Shown here in pieces: positions 13,201 through 26,472 of a stretch of 64,000 nt of DNA (positions are counted from its first letter, which is position 1; the number at the start of each line of letters is the position of its first letter). Location of the stretch: contig NC_088681.1 of NCBI RefSeq assembly GCF_950023065.1, positions 56,702,836 through 56,766,835 on the forward strand, in the 5' to 3' direction. The notes beneath the pieces are model-generated. The model made no database searches, was not told the origin of the DNA, and saw only the letters and a list, made by a program, of their open reading frames with translations. Origin of the DNA: Planococcus citri. Taxonomy: Eukaryota > Arthropoda > Insecta > Hemiptera > Pseudococcidae. The position numbers were made by a program, and so were the translations under genes.

Positions 13201-14727
13201 TTCTTGCTCTTTCTGGGTGTCTTTGGTTGTTTGATACGAGAATTTTTAACGGATATACCTATTACTTATGGTTGATAGTGAGAAATTGGAAGTTTAGTTA
13301 TCAGTGAACTGCATTATTTTATGCATTGTTTCGAGTGTACGATTTTTGGTCAGAGTCAGAGCAGATTTCATCGTTTTTTCTGTGGCCAAACTTAAACTCC
13401 TTAATCTGATTTTTGGGGGTTTCAGGAAGTTTTCAAATTGTATCACAGATGAACAAAATTATTTGGAAAACTGAAAATTCAATTTAGCATAATTTAGGGG
13501 CCTCCAAATATTCGACATTTTAGCGAATTCCTGCAGCCAAAAACGTTACGACTACTATTTTTTAACCAGATGAACAAATCTGAAAAAAGGCTCAGAAACT
13601 GGTAAAAAGGGCCAATCGTTATCCATCCAGCCCTTTGAAATTTTTTTGCCAATTAATTAATAGACCCACTTGAAAAGTCAGGCTATAGAATTTCGGTTTT
13701 TCTAAAGTAAAAGCTGTGTTGGCTCTCATATTTATAATTTTTTTTTTTACGATTTTCTTACCCCTTACCTTCTAAAGATGTTGATATTGATGAAAAAATA
13801 TTCCCTGAAAAGTTTATCCATGCAACTTAAAATTAGGTCATACAAGTAACTCGGCTCCCTCTTCCTTCAAGTTCTCAGAAAATGAACAAATCTAAAAAAT
13901 ATTTTTTTGATGTGACTTTGTACATTTTGAACCACAGAAGTTCGTCCATTTCCGTTAGAAGTGTCAATTCCCCTCTACCCTTCAAGCTCAATAAAAAAGT
14001 AGAACTTTTTCTTCTCTCCCCTCTAAGCTCGATGAAAAAGCAGAACTTTCCCCCGCCCCCTCCCCTCCTCCAAGCCGGATCCCGATACAAAAGTATAGAA
14101 CTGTAAATAAGAAAAATCGAGAAAGCTAAACTTTTTATGTTTTTAAAAAATAACTAACTACAATTCTGGAATCAGACTCAATTTCACTATAAAGACACGT
14201 AAATGGATTTCACTCTACCTTTCCCTTGATTGGAACATGGGCCTCCAAAACTTCGAAAAAGTATTAAGTACCTACCTAGCTATCCTCGTAAACCATGAAC
14301 TATTTCAGAGGAATTCTGACACAGAAATTGAGGATTGAAAAGAAAATGGTTGACTTCAATTAATTTGATTTTTTTTCAGTTTTGAGGGGCCCCAGCCTCT
14401 ATGTAAGGGAACAACATTGCTGGTAAGGTCAAGGGGGAATAATTTCGAAATTTTGGAAATATGTGGGTACATGAATTGTTCGGAGGACCAGGAAAGTTTT
14501 TTTTTTGAAAAAGGGATATTTAGAAGTGTTTCGACCAGAAATTATAAATTTTCACCAGATTTTTGCACACTTCAATTCGTTATTTATTTTTTGAATTTTT
14601 TTCCAATTTTGAAGCCTTTAGAAAACACATAGGTATTATGTTTAGGAAACGGAATGAGGAATTTTCATGAAAAAAAAAGGTATCCAAAATTATGTTGACC
14701 AGGTAATAATGAAAATTTTTACTCAAT
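10206..14727. other. Non-coding region with less repetitive, CpG-richer core
   Basis: No gene can be supported. 11.1-13.2 kb is less repetitive and contains more CpG than its surroundings, with scattered short ORFs that lack protein character. It could hold 5' exons or regulatory DNA of a gene outside the window, but nothing proves it. Purine-rich simple repeats occur near 12290-12320 and 12750-12800. Around 13970-14060 two similar phrases (AAGCTC...ATGAAAAAG(C/T)AGAACTTT) form a short tandem duplication. Confidence 0.35.
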
Positions 14728-14741
14728 ACTTCGTCTTTAAT
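14728..14741. repeat. Left target site duplication of the LINE
   Basis: The 14-bp sequence is identical to 17802-17815 immediately after the (ACG)n 3' end. It defines the 5' boundary of the element at 14742. Confidence 0.9.
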
Positions 14742-17700
14742 CCCCCGTGTAGGGACGGGTCAAGAATATCCTTATGGTACCCTCTGCCTGTCGTAAAAGG
14801 CGACTAAAAGAGGACCAGGCAAGCGCGGAGGCCTAGATAGCAGCCCTATCACCGTGATATATCTGGCATGGCTGGTAACCAAGTCAGACAAAAATCAACC
14901 TTACTCAAAACTCACAAACAACAGGAAACGGATGGAACTATGGGATCCCAGGCGGAGGTGAACCCCTGGTTAAAATAAAAACGCACGCTAAGGAAAGGAA
15001 ATACAAATTCGGAAACTGGAATGTAAGAGGATATGCAGCCAAGGAAGCAGAAATAAACGGAATTCTAAGCAGCAGAAATATAGACTTTGCCGTGATGTCT
15101 GAAACAAAGAAGAAAGGAAGTGGAACAATTGAATCTGGAAATTACATCGTTATCTACAGTGGAGTCGACAAGAAAACCAGAGCTGCAGGCGGAGTGATGT
15201 TACACATACATAATAAACACCGCGAAAACATCGACTCATACAACATATGGCATGAAAGAATTGTATCAGCAAGGATGAGGTTGAAAAAAGACTTTCTTAC
15301 AATAGTCGGAGTATATGCACCAGAAGAGGGAAGAGAGGAACAAAGCGAAGAGTTCTACGAGCAACTACAGAGGGCAGTACAAGCAGTAAATCCAGAAGAC
15401 AAATTGGTAATAGCAGGAGACTTGAATGCTCAGGTAGGAGATACACGTGTAAAGACAGTAACTGGTATGTATGGAACAGAAGGAATGAATACAAATGGGA
15501 AAAGACTGATAGATTTTTGCACTTTCAACGGATTAAGAATCATGAACACATTCTACCAACACAAGAAAGATCACAAGATGACATGGAGCAATACAAGAGG
15601 ACAAAGCTCAATGATCGACCATTTCATAGCCAATGAAAATGCCGCAAAGAAATTCTTGGATGTAAGAACATACAGAGGCCTAGAAATAGGCACTGACCAT
15701 CATTTTGTTCAAGGAGTAATGAGAATGGAAACAACAAGAATACCAGCAAGGAAAAATGAAAAGAAGATCAACACAAGAGCCCTAGATGACCCAACCAACC
15801 AATGGCTGTACCAAAGACGGATGAACATCATTAGTCAAGAGATACCAGCAAGCCAGGACATAGAAGAAGAATGGAAAAATATCAAATCCATTGTGACAAA
15901 AGCGGCAAAAGAAAGCTTAGGAATGGTTCCTTGCAGAATTGGGGCAAAGAGAATAAAGAATTGGGACAACGAAATCCAAGAACTCATACAAAAGAAAAGA
16001 CAGGCATTCAGAAAATTCATGAGCACAAAAAGCGAGGTTGATGGTGAAGAATATCGAAAACAGTCGGCAAAAGTCAAGAGAAAGTCCAGGAAATTACAGA
16101 GAGAGAGCTGGGAAAATTTCATCACATTCCTGGAGCATGACACATACAAGTTACGGCCAAAGGTGTACAAGATCATAAGAAGAATTGACACAAATTTTAA
16201 CGAAAGAGTGGGTTTGCCAAAGATTAAAATCAATGATGCAAAGGAATATTTTGAAGAACTCTGGAGTGATGAAAATGCACAAGATGCAAAGATAGAAGAT
16301 GAAATTGAAGAAACAGAAGACAGAATTTCAATTAAAGAGCTTCAAGAAGCTTTGAGAACAGCAAAAAATGCAAAAGCTCCAGGAGAAGATGGCATACCAA
16401 CAGAATTGTACAAATATGCAAGTGGTGAATTTAAAAGAAGACTTCTGGAATTCCTAAATAGGATGTACCAAGAAGAAAGGGTACCTGAAGATTTCAAAAC
16501 AGCAATTGTAATACCACTGTTCAAGAAAGGCGATATGTCAAACCTGAAAAACTACTGAGGAATAAGTCTACTCAACACCTGCTACAAGATATATGCGAAA
16601 ATACTGGCAAAACGACTGGCAAAGCATGCAGAAGAAAAGCTGTCAGAAAGTCAAAATGGATTTAGAAAAGGAAGATCATGCACTGATGCAAGTTATACAG
16701 TAAAACTACTGATGGAAAAACGGATCAAATACAACCTAGAAACACACATGTGCTTTATAGACCTGGAAAAAGCATATGATAGGGTTAATAGAAAAAAACT
16801 GTTTGAAGTCCTAAAAGATGAAGAGATAACATATAAAATGCGAAAGGTGATAAACAGCATATATAAGAACACTAGAATAAGAGTACGAATTGGAAATAAA
16901 CTCTCAGAACAAGCAGAAATAAACAGAGGAGTTCGCCAGGGATGCCCACTGTCTTGTGTTTTATTCAACATGTACATGGATCACATGGTAAAAGAATGAC
17001 AGAAAATGAAGCCAAAAGGAATCAAGACAGACAGAAGGCAAGAAATATCAACAGTATTATTCGCAGATGATCAAGCAGTACTAGCCGAAACAGAAGATGA
17101 CCTACAGAGATCAATGCATAATTTAACAAAGACATCAGAAAAGTATGATATGAGAATATCTTCAGAGAAAACAAAAACAATGGCCTTCAAAGGAAAGGAG
17201 CCAGTAAGAAGCAAGATTGTAATAAATGGAAAAATCATTGAACAGGTCAACAATTTCAAATACCTGGGAAATACGATATCATACCAGGGAGAAGTAGATG
17301 TTGGTGGAAAGATTGCAAAGTTCCTGAGAGTCACAGGGCTGATAAATAGGACCCTGAGAAGCAGTAAGGTGCGAAAAGAAACAAGATTGAAGGTGTACAA
17401 TACCCTAGCAATACCAATGATGACGTATGGAAGCGAGGTATGGGCACTGAAGAAATCTGATAAAAGAAGAATAACGGCAGCAGAGATGAAGTTCATGAGG
17501 AGAACGGCAGGGGTGACTCTCAGAGACAGAGTCCCATCCGAGAAAATAACAGCAGATCTCGGAGTGAACCCAGTCATGAAGAAGATAAAACAGTATAGGA
17601 AAGATTGGAGAAATCATGTCAAAAGGATGGAGGAAACAAGATCACCAAAACAGGTCCTCCAATATACACCAAAGGGGAAGAGAAGCAGAGGGAGACCAAG

Positions 17701-17801
17701 GAGGAAACTCACGGATACCTCAGGCTCATCCTCAACAGGTTCCACACCGCAGCAGACAGGCCAATAGGCCTACCGCTTATAAGGAAACGACGACGACGAC
17801 G
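14742..17801 (+). mobile_element. Full-length non-LTR retrotransposon (LINE, APE-type)
   Basis: A 3.06-kb element is bracketed by a perfect 14-bp target site duplication, ACTTCGTCTTTAAT, at 14728-14741 and 17802-17815. The 3' end is a short (ACG)n run at 17788-17801 instead of poly(A), as seen in several RTE-like clades. It encodes an apurinic-endonuclease-like domain followed by reverse transcriptase in one frame interrupted by two stops. The presence of both ends shows a complete insertion with no 5' truncation. Confidence 0.88.
14879..17767 (+). pseudogene. LINE endonuclease-reverse transcriptase, two in-frame stops
   Basis: One reading frame runs from 14879 (no clear start codon; first internal ATG at 15092) to 17767. 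The N-terminal part is an APE-type endonuclease: GNWNVRG, the MSET motif, GVYAPE, AGDLNAQVG, an IDH-containing motif and GTDHHF, carrying the usual Asn, Glu, Asp and His catalytic positions. Reverse transcriptase follows: KAPGEDGIPTELYKY, a NGFRKGRS block, FIDLEKAYD, GVRQGCPLS and the catalytic FADD at about 17060. TGA codons at 16556-16558 (in the conserved NY-GISLLN block, where Arg is usual, so CGA to TGA) and 16997-16999 interrupt an otherwise intact frame with no frameshift. The C-terminal region resembles RTE-like LINEs, but the clade is not resolved. Probably a dead copy of a recently active element. Confidence 0.88.
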
Positions 17802-17815
17802 ACTTCGTCTTTAAT
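17802..17815. repeat. Right target site duplication of the LINE
   Basis: Exact copy of 14728-14741, directly after the terminal ACG repeats of the element. Confidence 0.9.
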
Positions 17816-17902
17816 TCATTTTCATCTTATGCAATCTTTGGGAAGAAGGGTCCATATACAACGAGACCAGCATTTTAGCGATTGAAGGCAAGTAAAATAA
17901 AA

Positions 17903-19204
17903 GGCCGCATATTCGAATGTACCGATTAGTAGAATACAATAGCACCACAGGGGGTAAAAACTGTATCCGAATGTCCGAAGCGAAATTATCGCAAATGTCC
18001 CAAAAGGTGTATCCGAATGTCCGAAGTAAAAAAAAACTTTGTATAACTAGGGATTCCCAAACATATCTGGGTTTTGACGAATATGGAAACCAATGGAAAG
18101 TACAACAAACTACATACCTTGCATGTAGCATAAAAATACCTAGATAAGCGTAAGGTCGATGAAGATGGGCTCATGAAACCCCAAAATAGATTTATGAGAG
18201 GCCCCACTCCCAATCCTGGAATTATGATCGACTGTATAGCCTAAGCCTTATTGCATTTTTACTCCAGGAAAATCAGGCTAAAAACCATTGAGAAGGCACA
18301 AAAATGTACTTTTTTACAGCTGAAAAGTCTAAACCCCTAAAAGGCATATCAAGGACCCCCCTCAAAACGCACATGCAAATTTTCCAGCCTTCCAAGTCGA
18401 TTTGTGAGGTTTCTCTTCTCCGAATTGCTCTAAAAAGTTGATTTTGATTTTTTTGACCTTTATCGCCTGCTTTTGTTTCTCCCTCTCAAGAATTTGGACA
18501 TACCTCAATTTTTCAGCCAAAGTAATCTCCACTCATATTTTTCAAATCCAACGTAAAATCACACAAAATATGAAATTCCTCTGGCTAAAGCTGGAAGGTT
18601 CTTATAGTCCAAGAAGAGGGGGAGGGATGAAAAAAATTGTTTAAAGCGTATGTGCCTATAATCTTGATTGAGAACTGAAGAAAATTCTAAAATATCTTTC
18701 TTGATCTTACAATTACGAGTAGATCATTTCATGACTATTAGGTATACCATTTCTCTGATATCTAACATTTGCCTATAGGCTAGTACTATTCATTTTAATA
18801 ATCTCCAAATTTTCAAAACGTAAACCTAAATGTTCTCTTCCAATTTCAAAAATCAAAACAATTTCACAGGTAAGTTTTCAACTATTTTTTCAAATTTTTG
18901 AAATTGACAAAAATTATTTAAAAATTGGCACCACTGCCTAACAAAATATTTCCCTGGTTTCAGAAATGATATCTTTCTACAAAATATTTGACAAGAAAAA
19001 TTTTTCGAACTAGGTAGGTACATTAAATTCAACAGATGTACCTAGACCTACTTTAGAAACCCCTGTAAGCGCAAAAATCCAAACGGACATTCAGATACAC
19101 TTTTTGGAACATTCGCGGTCATATTGCAACGGACATTCAGATACAGTTTTTACCCCCCATGGTTCTACTGATAACCACTAATCGGTACATTCGAATATGC
19201 ACCG
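17903..19204. mobile_element. hAT-like non-autonomous inverted-repeat element
   Basis: Terminal inverted repeats of about 75 bp: the left end carries GCATATTCGAATGTACCGAT, then GGGGGTAAAAACTGTATC and GAATGTCCG. The same words recur inverted just before 19204. The element is flanked by an 8-bp direct repeat AAATAAAA (17895-17902 and 19205-19212), the TSD length typical of hAT elements. The low-complexity TSD weakens that assignment. The CGGACATTC-type words are repeated inside each end. No transposase ORF is present in the 1.3 kb. Confidence 0.65.
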
Positions 19205-19212
19205 AAATAAAA

Positions 19213-22200
19213 TGGGGTGAGATTATTTAGAACAACTCTGACACAAAAATAGGAAATTTTCAAAAAAAAACTATCATCCAACTTTTATTTATTTCATTTT
19301 TAAGGTCATTTTTGTGCAACTTTGGGGGCTCTATACAAGGAGTAATGTAGCGATGTACTTTCAAGAAATTATATTTAATCGTTAATTTTTATTCCATTTT
19401 GAGAGAGTAAATTGAATAATTTCGATATAAAGAGCATTTTTAAACCTGCATTTAAAATCTGAATTCTGAATTTAAGAATTAATATGATCATAGCTTGAGA
19501 GACCGGAGGAGTTTTTTTTCCCCTCAAAAAGTGGATAATTTAGAAGTTTTCTGATGCAATAATAAAATTTCTTTTTTTGTTAACATTTTTCTTTTCGAGC
19601 TACCGAATCGACTTTTTTATTACACTTCGAGGGAAAATCAAAAAAAAAAATAATAATATGGAACAGCTTTCTCATAAAATCCAAAAATTTGGGGTACATA
19701 TATAGCAGAGTAAAAAATCGAACTCGAATAATCAAAAGCCACCCCACAATAAAAAACACCCTATTTGATCAATTTCCATATTATGAGAGCATTCAAGATG
19801 TCTGGCCGAAATTCGCTGAAATGGTGGATTTTCGAATTGGAAACCTAAAAGCTAATCGATAAAACCATATTTTCAACAAGCCCGATGAACTTCTAGACTT
19901 CAATGAGAGTTTGAATACCTACTTGAGGAAAAAATAAAGTTTCCGGATAAGTTTCCCATTATCTGGAGAGTATGGAATGAGGTATAGTTCATTTCAAAAT
20001 CTTTCAGTGAACACCACAAGTCAGCTGTCAAGTACAATTATTCTTTTTAAAAATTACGAGATTGAAAACGAGTAAAAACCTTGAATGAACTCAACTTTTG
20101 AATTTGACAAACGCTTTCAAAGTTCGAGGTTACGATTGATTAGGGTTGGACAGGATTTAAATCGTTCTGAACTTAAAATCCAAAAATCCTCAAAACCGGA
20201 TGTTGGATTTAAATCCACTTTCGTAACGGATTTTGGATTTTAAATCCTTTCTTTCTAAAACTCTCCAGGTATTTTAAAATCAAAACATTTTCGTGACATA
20301 CGCGACCCTCACTTTTTATATAATGAATTTTAATAATTGTGCAATAAAAACGTTTCAAAATTCCAAATCTTTTTTTTTTTTTTTTTAATGTCTTCACATG
20401 AATTTGGGATTTTGGATTTCAACTTCACTCTATGAAATGATTTTGTATTTAAAACCGAAAACCCATTTCTGCAGCGGATTTTGAACTTGAAATACTTACT
20501 TAATTGACCCGGATTTTGCTCTACTCTGCGATTGCGATAAGCTATTTTCTTTTTGGATTTCTTGCTAAAATAATTATGTAGGATATAAAGAATTGAAAAA
20601 ATGTCCGTATAATGATTGATGAGTTGATGACCCTCCTCCCTCCTTTTCCCCTGCCCAATCCAAAATAATTAAAAATTTTTGGTCAACTTGGTGACGAATA
20701 CGAATCCTGCACATCGACTACATTTATGTAGGTACATGTACATATATGTATAATTGGAATAACGATTTTTTTTTCTGAATGGAGACATGAGAAGAAGAGA
20801 AAGAATGAAATTTATCCACTGCAATTTTTTTTTACAGATAGGTATCTCAAAAAATATCAAGAGAATATTTCGGCCGAGCGAGGTACGAATTGACCCATCT
20901 CGACCAATGATACTTTTTCACAGAAATGTCCATAAATGGATCCAATTTTCCCCCACACACTATAGCAATTTCAAAATATGTATTTGGCCACGACATCGAC
21001 GCATGAATTTTACAGAATTTAAATTTTTAATAAACGCGTTGGCGTGCGAATTACATGCATAATTTATAGAAGTACGCTTCGTCATATGTATTATACCTCA
21101 TCGACTCATCGTCAGCTGTTTTATGGCGAATAAGGGTACCTATCTATTTATTAACCGCTAATACGCGCCGCTGAAATGCAAAAAATAGAGCAAATTCCGA
21201 TCATTGTATCACGTCATATGGCGACGAGGATAAACATCAACAGCAATAAATATACTCGTATCTACACGTTGTCGTAACTCGTAGGTGGAAAGACATTAAC
21301 AATTCAACACCGTCGAATTTTCCTTTTAAAAAATAATGAAAAATCGGCAGCTATTGCAATTTATAGCAGGTATACCTATAGGAGAGGGGAGATGAACTTG
21401 ACAGTTGACAACGTATCATCTTTTCGGTATATCTTTCGATCACGTTATTATTGAAAATTGCTAATATGACGGAATTTCGAACGTAGATACTTGTAAGTAC
21501 CTAATTGAATAAAACTGCGTAAACTAAAGAGATTCATTCGAGTACATAAATTATCTAACCCTAATTTCATACGTACATAAGTACATGGATAGAAAAATTA
21601 CCTCGATAGGTAACTTTGATAAAATCATTCGTTATTTCAGCAAACAAGAACTGTCAATTACACTGCACAGGAGCACACAAACGCAACGAAATACATATGC
21701 ACTTGAAAATTCACCTCAATTATTTCATTTCATAAAAACAAAAAGTTAACATATAAAACACACACGACGACGACGAAGGACGAACGCGATGAACATCGAA
21801 ATAAAATTACAAGAAATACTACTACTACGAATTTGAAATCGCAAATCATGCATGATGTCACAAACGATTTTCAACGATATGATGATAAACATGAGATAAG
21901 AAACCACCCGACGCAAAAAAGGTTGTACATCTACGTATTCATGAAGAGATAAGGACTATGCACCTGCCTATGCGTCATTTCGGTTAGCTACTCGTAACTA
22001 GTTAGTTATAGTCACCTTTTCACGTTATTTTTTGCAAAAGTATTCGAAATTCATTTTTACTTAAGTACATATGTATGTACGTAAAAGCGAATTTGATCAT
22101 ATTTGTCCAAAGATGTTACCTATAAAAAATATATTGTACCTACGGGATTCATTATTTATTTTAGGTTTCACTTACCGAAGCCTTAGCCTTAAAAGTATAA

Positions 22201-22249
22201 ACCGGATTTTATTCGTATAGGTACTGTACTTGAAATGTAGCTAAATCAT
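19213..22249. other. Non-coding region
   Basis: No supportable gene. 20150-20510 contains recurring GGATTTAAATCC / GGATTTTGGATTT words. 20.7-22.2 kb is less repetitive and CpG-containing but shows no exon with convincing splice sites or protein character. Confidence 0.4.
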
Positions 22250-24290
22250 CGTGAAAAAAACTGGTAATTATTTGATTAGTTAAATCTTCTGAGAAAAAAA
22301 TTCAATTCCATTAAAATTTCAATAAAATCTTATAAAAATTGCATGCAAACCAAAAATTTGTGAGCTTTGAAAGAGTAAAAACTTGAAAAAGGCATTAAAA
22401 TTGCTGTAAGAAGTTACCAAATCCTTCTAAAAGTTGACATAAGTAAGTACGAGTAAACGTGTGTCGTCTATTTTCAAAAACATGTTAGGTAAGTGAAATG
22501 TTGTATGAAAATCTAAAAATGTATTCTGGTAACATTCCAGTGAAATTTGCATTTTAAAAACACATACTATACGAATACCTGAAAGAAGAAAAAAGAAACA
22601 TCAAAATGACCCCCCCCCCCTCTTTACGGGTGTATAATCTTGTAATTATAAACACCCAAAAAAATTTAATACCAACCCAGATTCTGATAAAATTTCACTG
22701 AAATTTGACTTATCTAAATTGTATGAAAAATTTGAAAAAAAAAATTAAAATCACATAACATCACGAACAAAAATAATAAAGTATCACTGTAAATTACTCA
22801 AAACTGATAACATTTTTGTACAATGTGGCGGACATTGCATGAAAAAGGGTTGAAAACGTATATACAAAAACATAAGTAAGTAGCCAGATGCATTCAAATC
22901 ACAGAAAATTGCTAAATAGCAAATAATTTCTGTTGAATTTGGCGAAAGTTGCATAAAAATGAATGGAAAAAACTTGATAATGATAAAGCACGAAGAAAAA
23001 CATTGAAATCATTCAAAATTAGATGCTGTAAATTAGCAAAATAGACTGGTAGAATTTCAGAACAATTTGAAAAAAATTGCATAAAAGAATGTTGTAAACA
23101 TAAAAACATAGGTATACACACAAAATGAAAAAAATTTTAAATAAGTAACTGCAAGTACCTAAGTCATTGAAAGTTGAATTAATTTCTGTAAAATCTGGAT
23201 CGTCATGCATCAAAAAAGTGTTGCAAGAATTATAAGAAAAATTATTCTCTAAAAGTATTTTCGTTCAAAATGAAATGAATAAAATTAGGCACTATTTTTT
23301 GCAATTAATTTTTTATACCTATCTATGTGATTTAATTTAATTTGTAGGTATCTATCACATAAAGAGCATGAAAACCCCCATAATCTAAAGGAATTTTTGT
23401 CGTATTTGTACGGAAAAGTGTTAAAAACATGTTAGAATGACAATAAAACGATGAAAATCGTTAGAAATACTGAAAGTTGCTAAAAAAAAGTACTTACATA
23501 ACAGAAATTAATTCAAATTTGAAACATTAAAAGTAGTATAAAAATGTGAAAAAAAAAACATTAAAAGGACTGAAAAATTCTAAAAAGTAATAAAATGTCA
23601 GTGAAAGGCAAGAGTTTTACAAAAATTAGTCATGTTATATAGGCATAGGCATTTTAAAATAAATTTAATAACACAAAAAAATCACTAAAACAACTGTAAA
23701 ATATAACCCTAAAAGCTAATAAAATTTCGGCGAACAACATTTTCACAAAAATGAGTTGAGTATAAACATTTAAGTATAATATAATAAGGAAAATGTTGAA
23801 ATTCCTGAACATTTCTAAAAATCAGGGATATTTTCGTAAGACTTTGCAAAAATTGCATGAAAATGAGTTTTAAACATTCTAATCTAAAATAAAATGAAAA
23901 AAAAAATGGAAAAATGTGCTGAAATTTCTAAAAACAATGTATAAAAATATGTTAAGTATAATCACCCAAAAAAATTTTAAAACATGAAAAAAACAAGCTA
24001 AAATCACTATTAAAAATTGCTAAAAGCAAAGAAATTGAGATTTGGCCAAAATTGCATGAAAATGACATAAAAATTCCAAACGGATACATCACTACATCAG
24101 GTAAGTATAAAAACATGAAAAATGTATTGAAATCACTGGCTGAAAAGCAATATGTTTGACAAAAATTGAATGAAAATGAATCACTTAAAAACTTGTAAAA
24201 AAAAAAAATAAGAGCATTAGAATCACTATTTTTTCATTTTTTTTAAAATTGAAATTTCAGTGAAACTTGGCATAATTAGGTAACGAATTT
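22250..24290. repeat. Degenerate AT-rich tandem array
   Basis: Phrases of the type TTTG(G)CAAAAATTGCATGAAAATGA recur near 22948, 23077, 23851 and 24050. They are linked by TAAAAACAT, CACTAAAAT and GAAATTGCTAAAA words, and irregular spacing suggests an old satellite-like array. No coding content. Confidence 0.4.
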
Positions 24291-26362
24291 AATAAATTGG
24301 TAAACCACCAACCGCACTGGGACACCCTGTATATATTGTCGCGTCATTAAATACTATCATTGCCTGTAACTTATAACGATTTCGAAATTATGCAAAACTT
24401 TATCGTACGTCTTTCCATTTTTCAGACAAAATTTACAGCAGACTAACGAGCTTCCTGTGTAAATTATTCATAAAAGTCGTAAATTATCAAGTATTAATAC
24501 TCAAGTGCTGCACTGTAAGCATTGATGGGATTTCTTGGGATTAAAAATTTGTCTGAAGATGGCATTATACGTAATATTGGAAAGAGTGAGACAGAATCGA
24601 GTAGGTGGTTCCAAAATACAGTCTGGGTAACCGAAGGAAAGATATACTTACACTTAGATATACGGAATGAGTTTATTTATAAGCATACCTAACACAGATA
24701 TCCTGTAGCCAGACAGGGAGGCCAAACTGAGTCATTTTCCTCTTATTTTTTAATTACAAGTTGTACGAGTATGTGTAGAAGCAACAACGTTTTACAAAAC
24801 TTACTTATAAAGAATAATCTATTACAGTAGAACTTTCATTCGAATAATACCTACTCGTACCACACCACCAGTCGCCAGTCAGAGCTTCGTAATTCCCATA
24901 CGAATTGCGATTTTTGGTGAAATATAAACGAAAATCCGTTAGTTAAACGACACGCAGCCGAACATGAGACAAGGCTTGATCATTTTCCCAAGCTATAGAC
25001 TTTCCTATAAACTATATAGCAAGGTGTCTTAAGTTGAACTCATTGGTGCTGGGTAGCTGGCTCGACGAAAACGCAGACGAATGAGCTCCTATATTCGATT
25101 TACGAGTATTAATCGAAACTGATACTTCTAGCTACGAAATAGGAAAACAAATTAAACGAGCTTTATCTCAGTTGTATAGAGTTACCTAAGTACCTAGTTA
25201 TTCCACCCACAGAAGCTGAAAAAAAATTACTTTTTCGTTAAATTGTGAGACCTGGGAAGGGTGTCAGTTCCATTTTGAGATTCACCTACCTAATTTTGAT
25301 CGGTATTAAGGTGTTGAGAGGGGTAATGAGATCTAAAACGAAATTTTATAAAAGGAGGAAGCAGATACCTATCCATACCGATGGGATACCGGATATGTTA
25401 TTATATAACTGCAGGATTAAGCGTATTTTGAAATTATATTGCTCCTTCGATGAGCTGTAAATTTTATTAGGGGATTTTTGTGTCATATTAATGTTGTGAA
25501 ATAAACGCCAGTCATTCAACTTGTTGTTAAACGAGAGGGTATGGAGCAGAGTAATGGAACGTCGAAGCCATGACCTGCAGGTCAAAGCTTTGAATTTTCC
25601 TAAATTAACATAATAGAAATTCGCGTGTGTGTAACAAACCACGCTAAGAATCTCTGAAAACTTTTAGTCGAATAAATAAAAAGTATTAAAAATAACGTAG
25701 TACTTTGTTATATTGTTGTGCATTGCGATATAAGGGTGGAATTTTCTGTTTTGGAGAAAAATTGCGAAAGCATGAGACGATGAATTCATACCTACCTATT
25801 TAAGATCTGTTGAAAGAGTCCATAATTTTGTAGGAATAAATTTTATTACAAGTATTCAGTCAATTTTTTCAACAAATCTTGCCATTTTTAAAAACAGAAA
25901 AAATCTATCTCTTGTGAGATCCCCATTAAAAAAAATGTTCATTCCATAATTTTTTTTTCATTATCGACGAGATTTAAAAAGAAAAAAAATTCTTCGAATT
26001 ATTTGAAAACAAAATTTGTCAATACTATGCTTTAGATGTTTCCTCAACAGTAAAAGCAATAAATATAATACGAAGAAAAAAAGTTATCGTTTCGAACAAA
26101 ATGTGACGCAGGTGAAAATCTATGTGCCACATGTTGAAAATTAACTACATATGTAGGTAGAGGTACACGAAGTTGCACCACAGACTTCATTAGACTGAAA
26201 AATTGACGTGAAAATGATTTTTAAAATGCTATGGAATTGAACTTGACGACTGAAAAAATATTTACGTAAATCGAAACCTTCACCTTGGAAACACTTGTTC
26301 ATTAGATTATGAGAAAAAAAATTGCACTTCGTTAACGTCAATTTGACTTGCATTTTTTTGAG
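24291..26362. other. Non-coding region upstream of the first secreted-protein gene
   Basis: No gene supported. The last 80 bp hold a possible promoter motif, ACACTTGTTCATTA at 26288-26301, resembling one half of the conserved element found upstream of the other family members. Confidence 0.4.
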
Positions 26363-26370
26363 TATATATT
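26363..26370 (+). promoter_or_regulatory. TATA box of secreted-protein gene 1
   Basis: TATATATT lies 103 bp before the ATG at 26473. The ACACTTGTTCATTA word at 26288-26301 is about 60 bp further upstream. Confidence 0.45.
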
Positions 26371-26472
26371 AAACCAGAATTCGAAGCTTTGCAACAAATA
26401 AGTTAACTTTTGAAGAGCTATTCGAACGTTATACGTATCTACCTTTTAACTTGCGAAAAAACCTGCAACAAA

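Noticed and set aside
15297..16524. Minus-strand ORFs over the LINE
   Set aside because: Antisense shadows of the endonuclease and reverse transcriptase frame.
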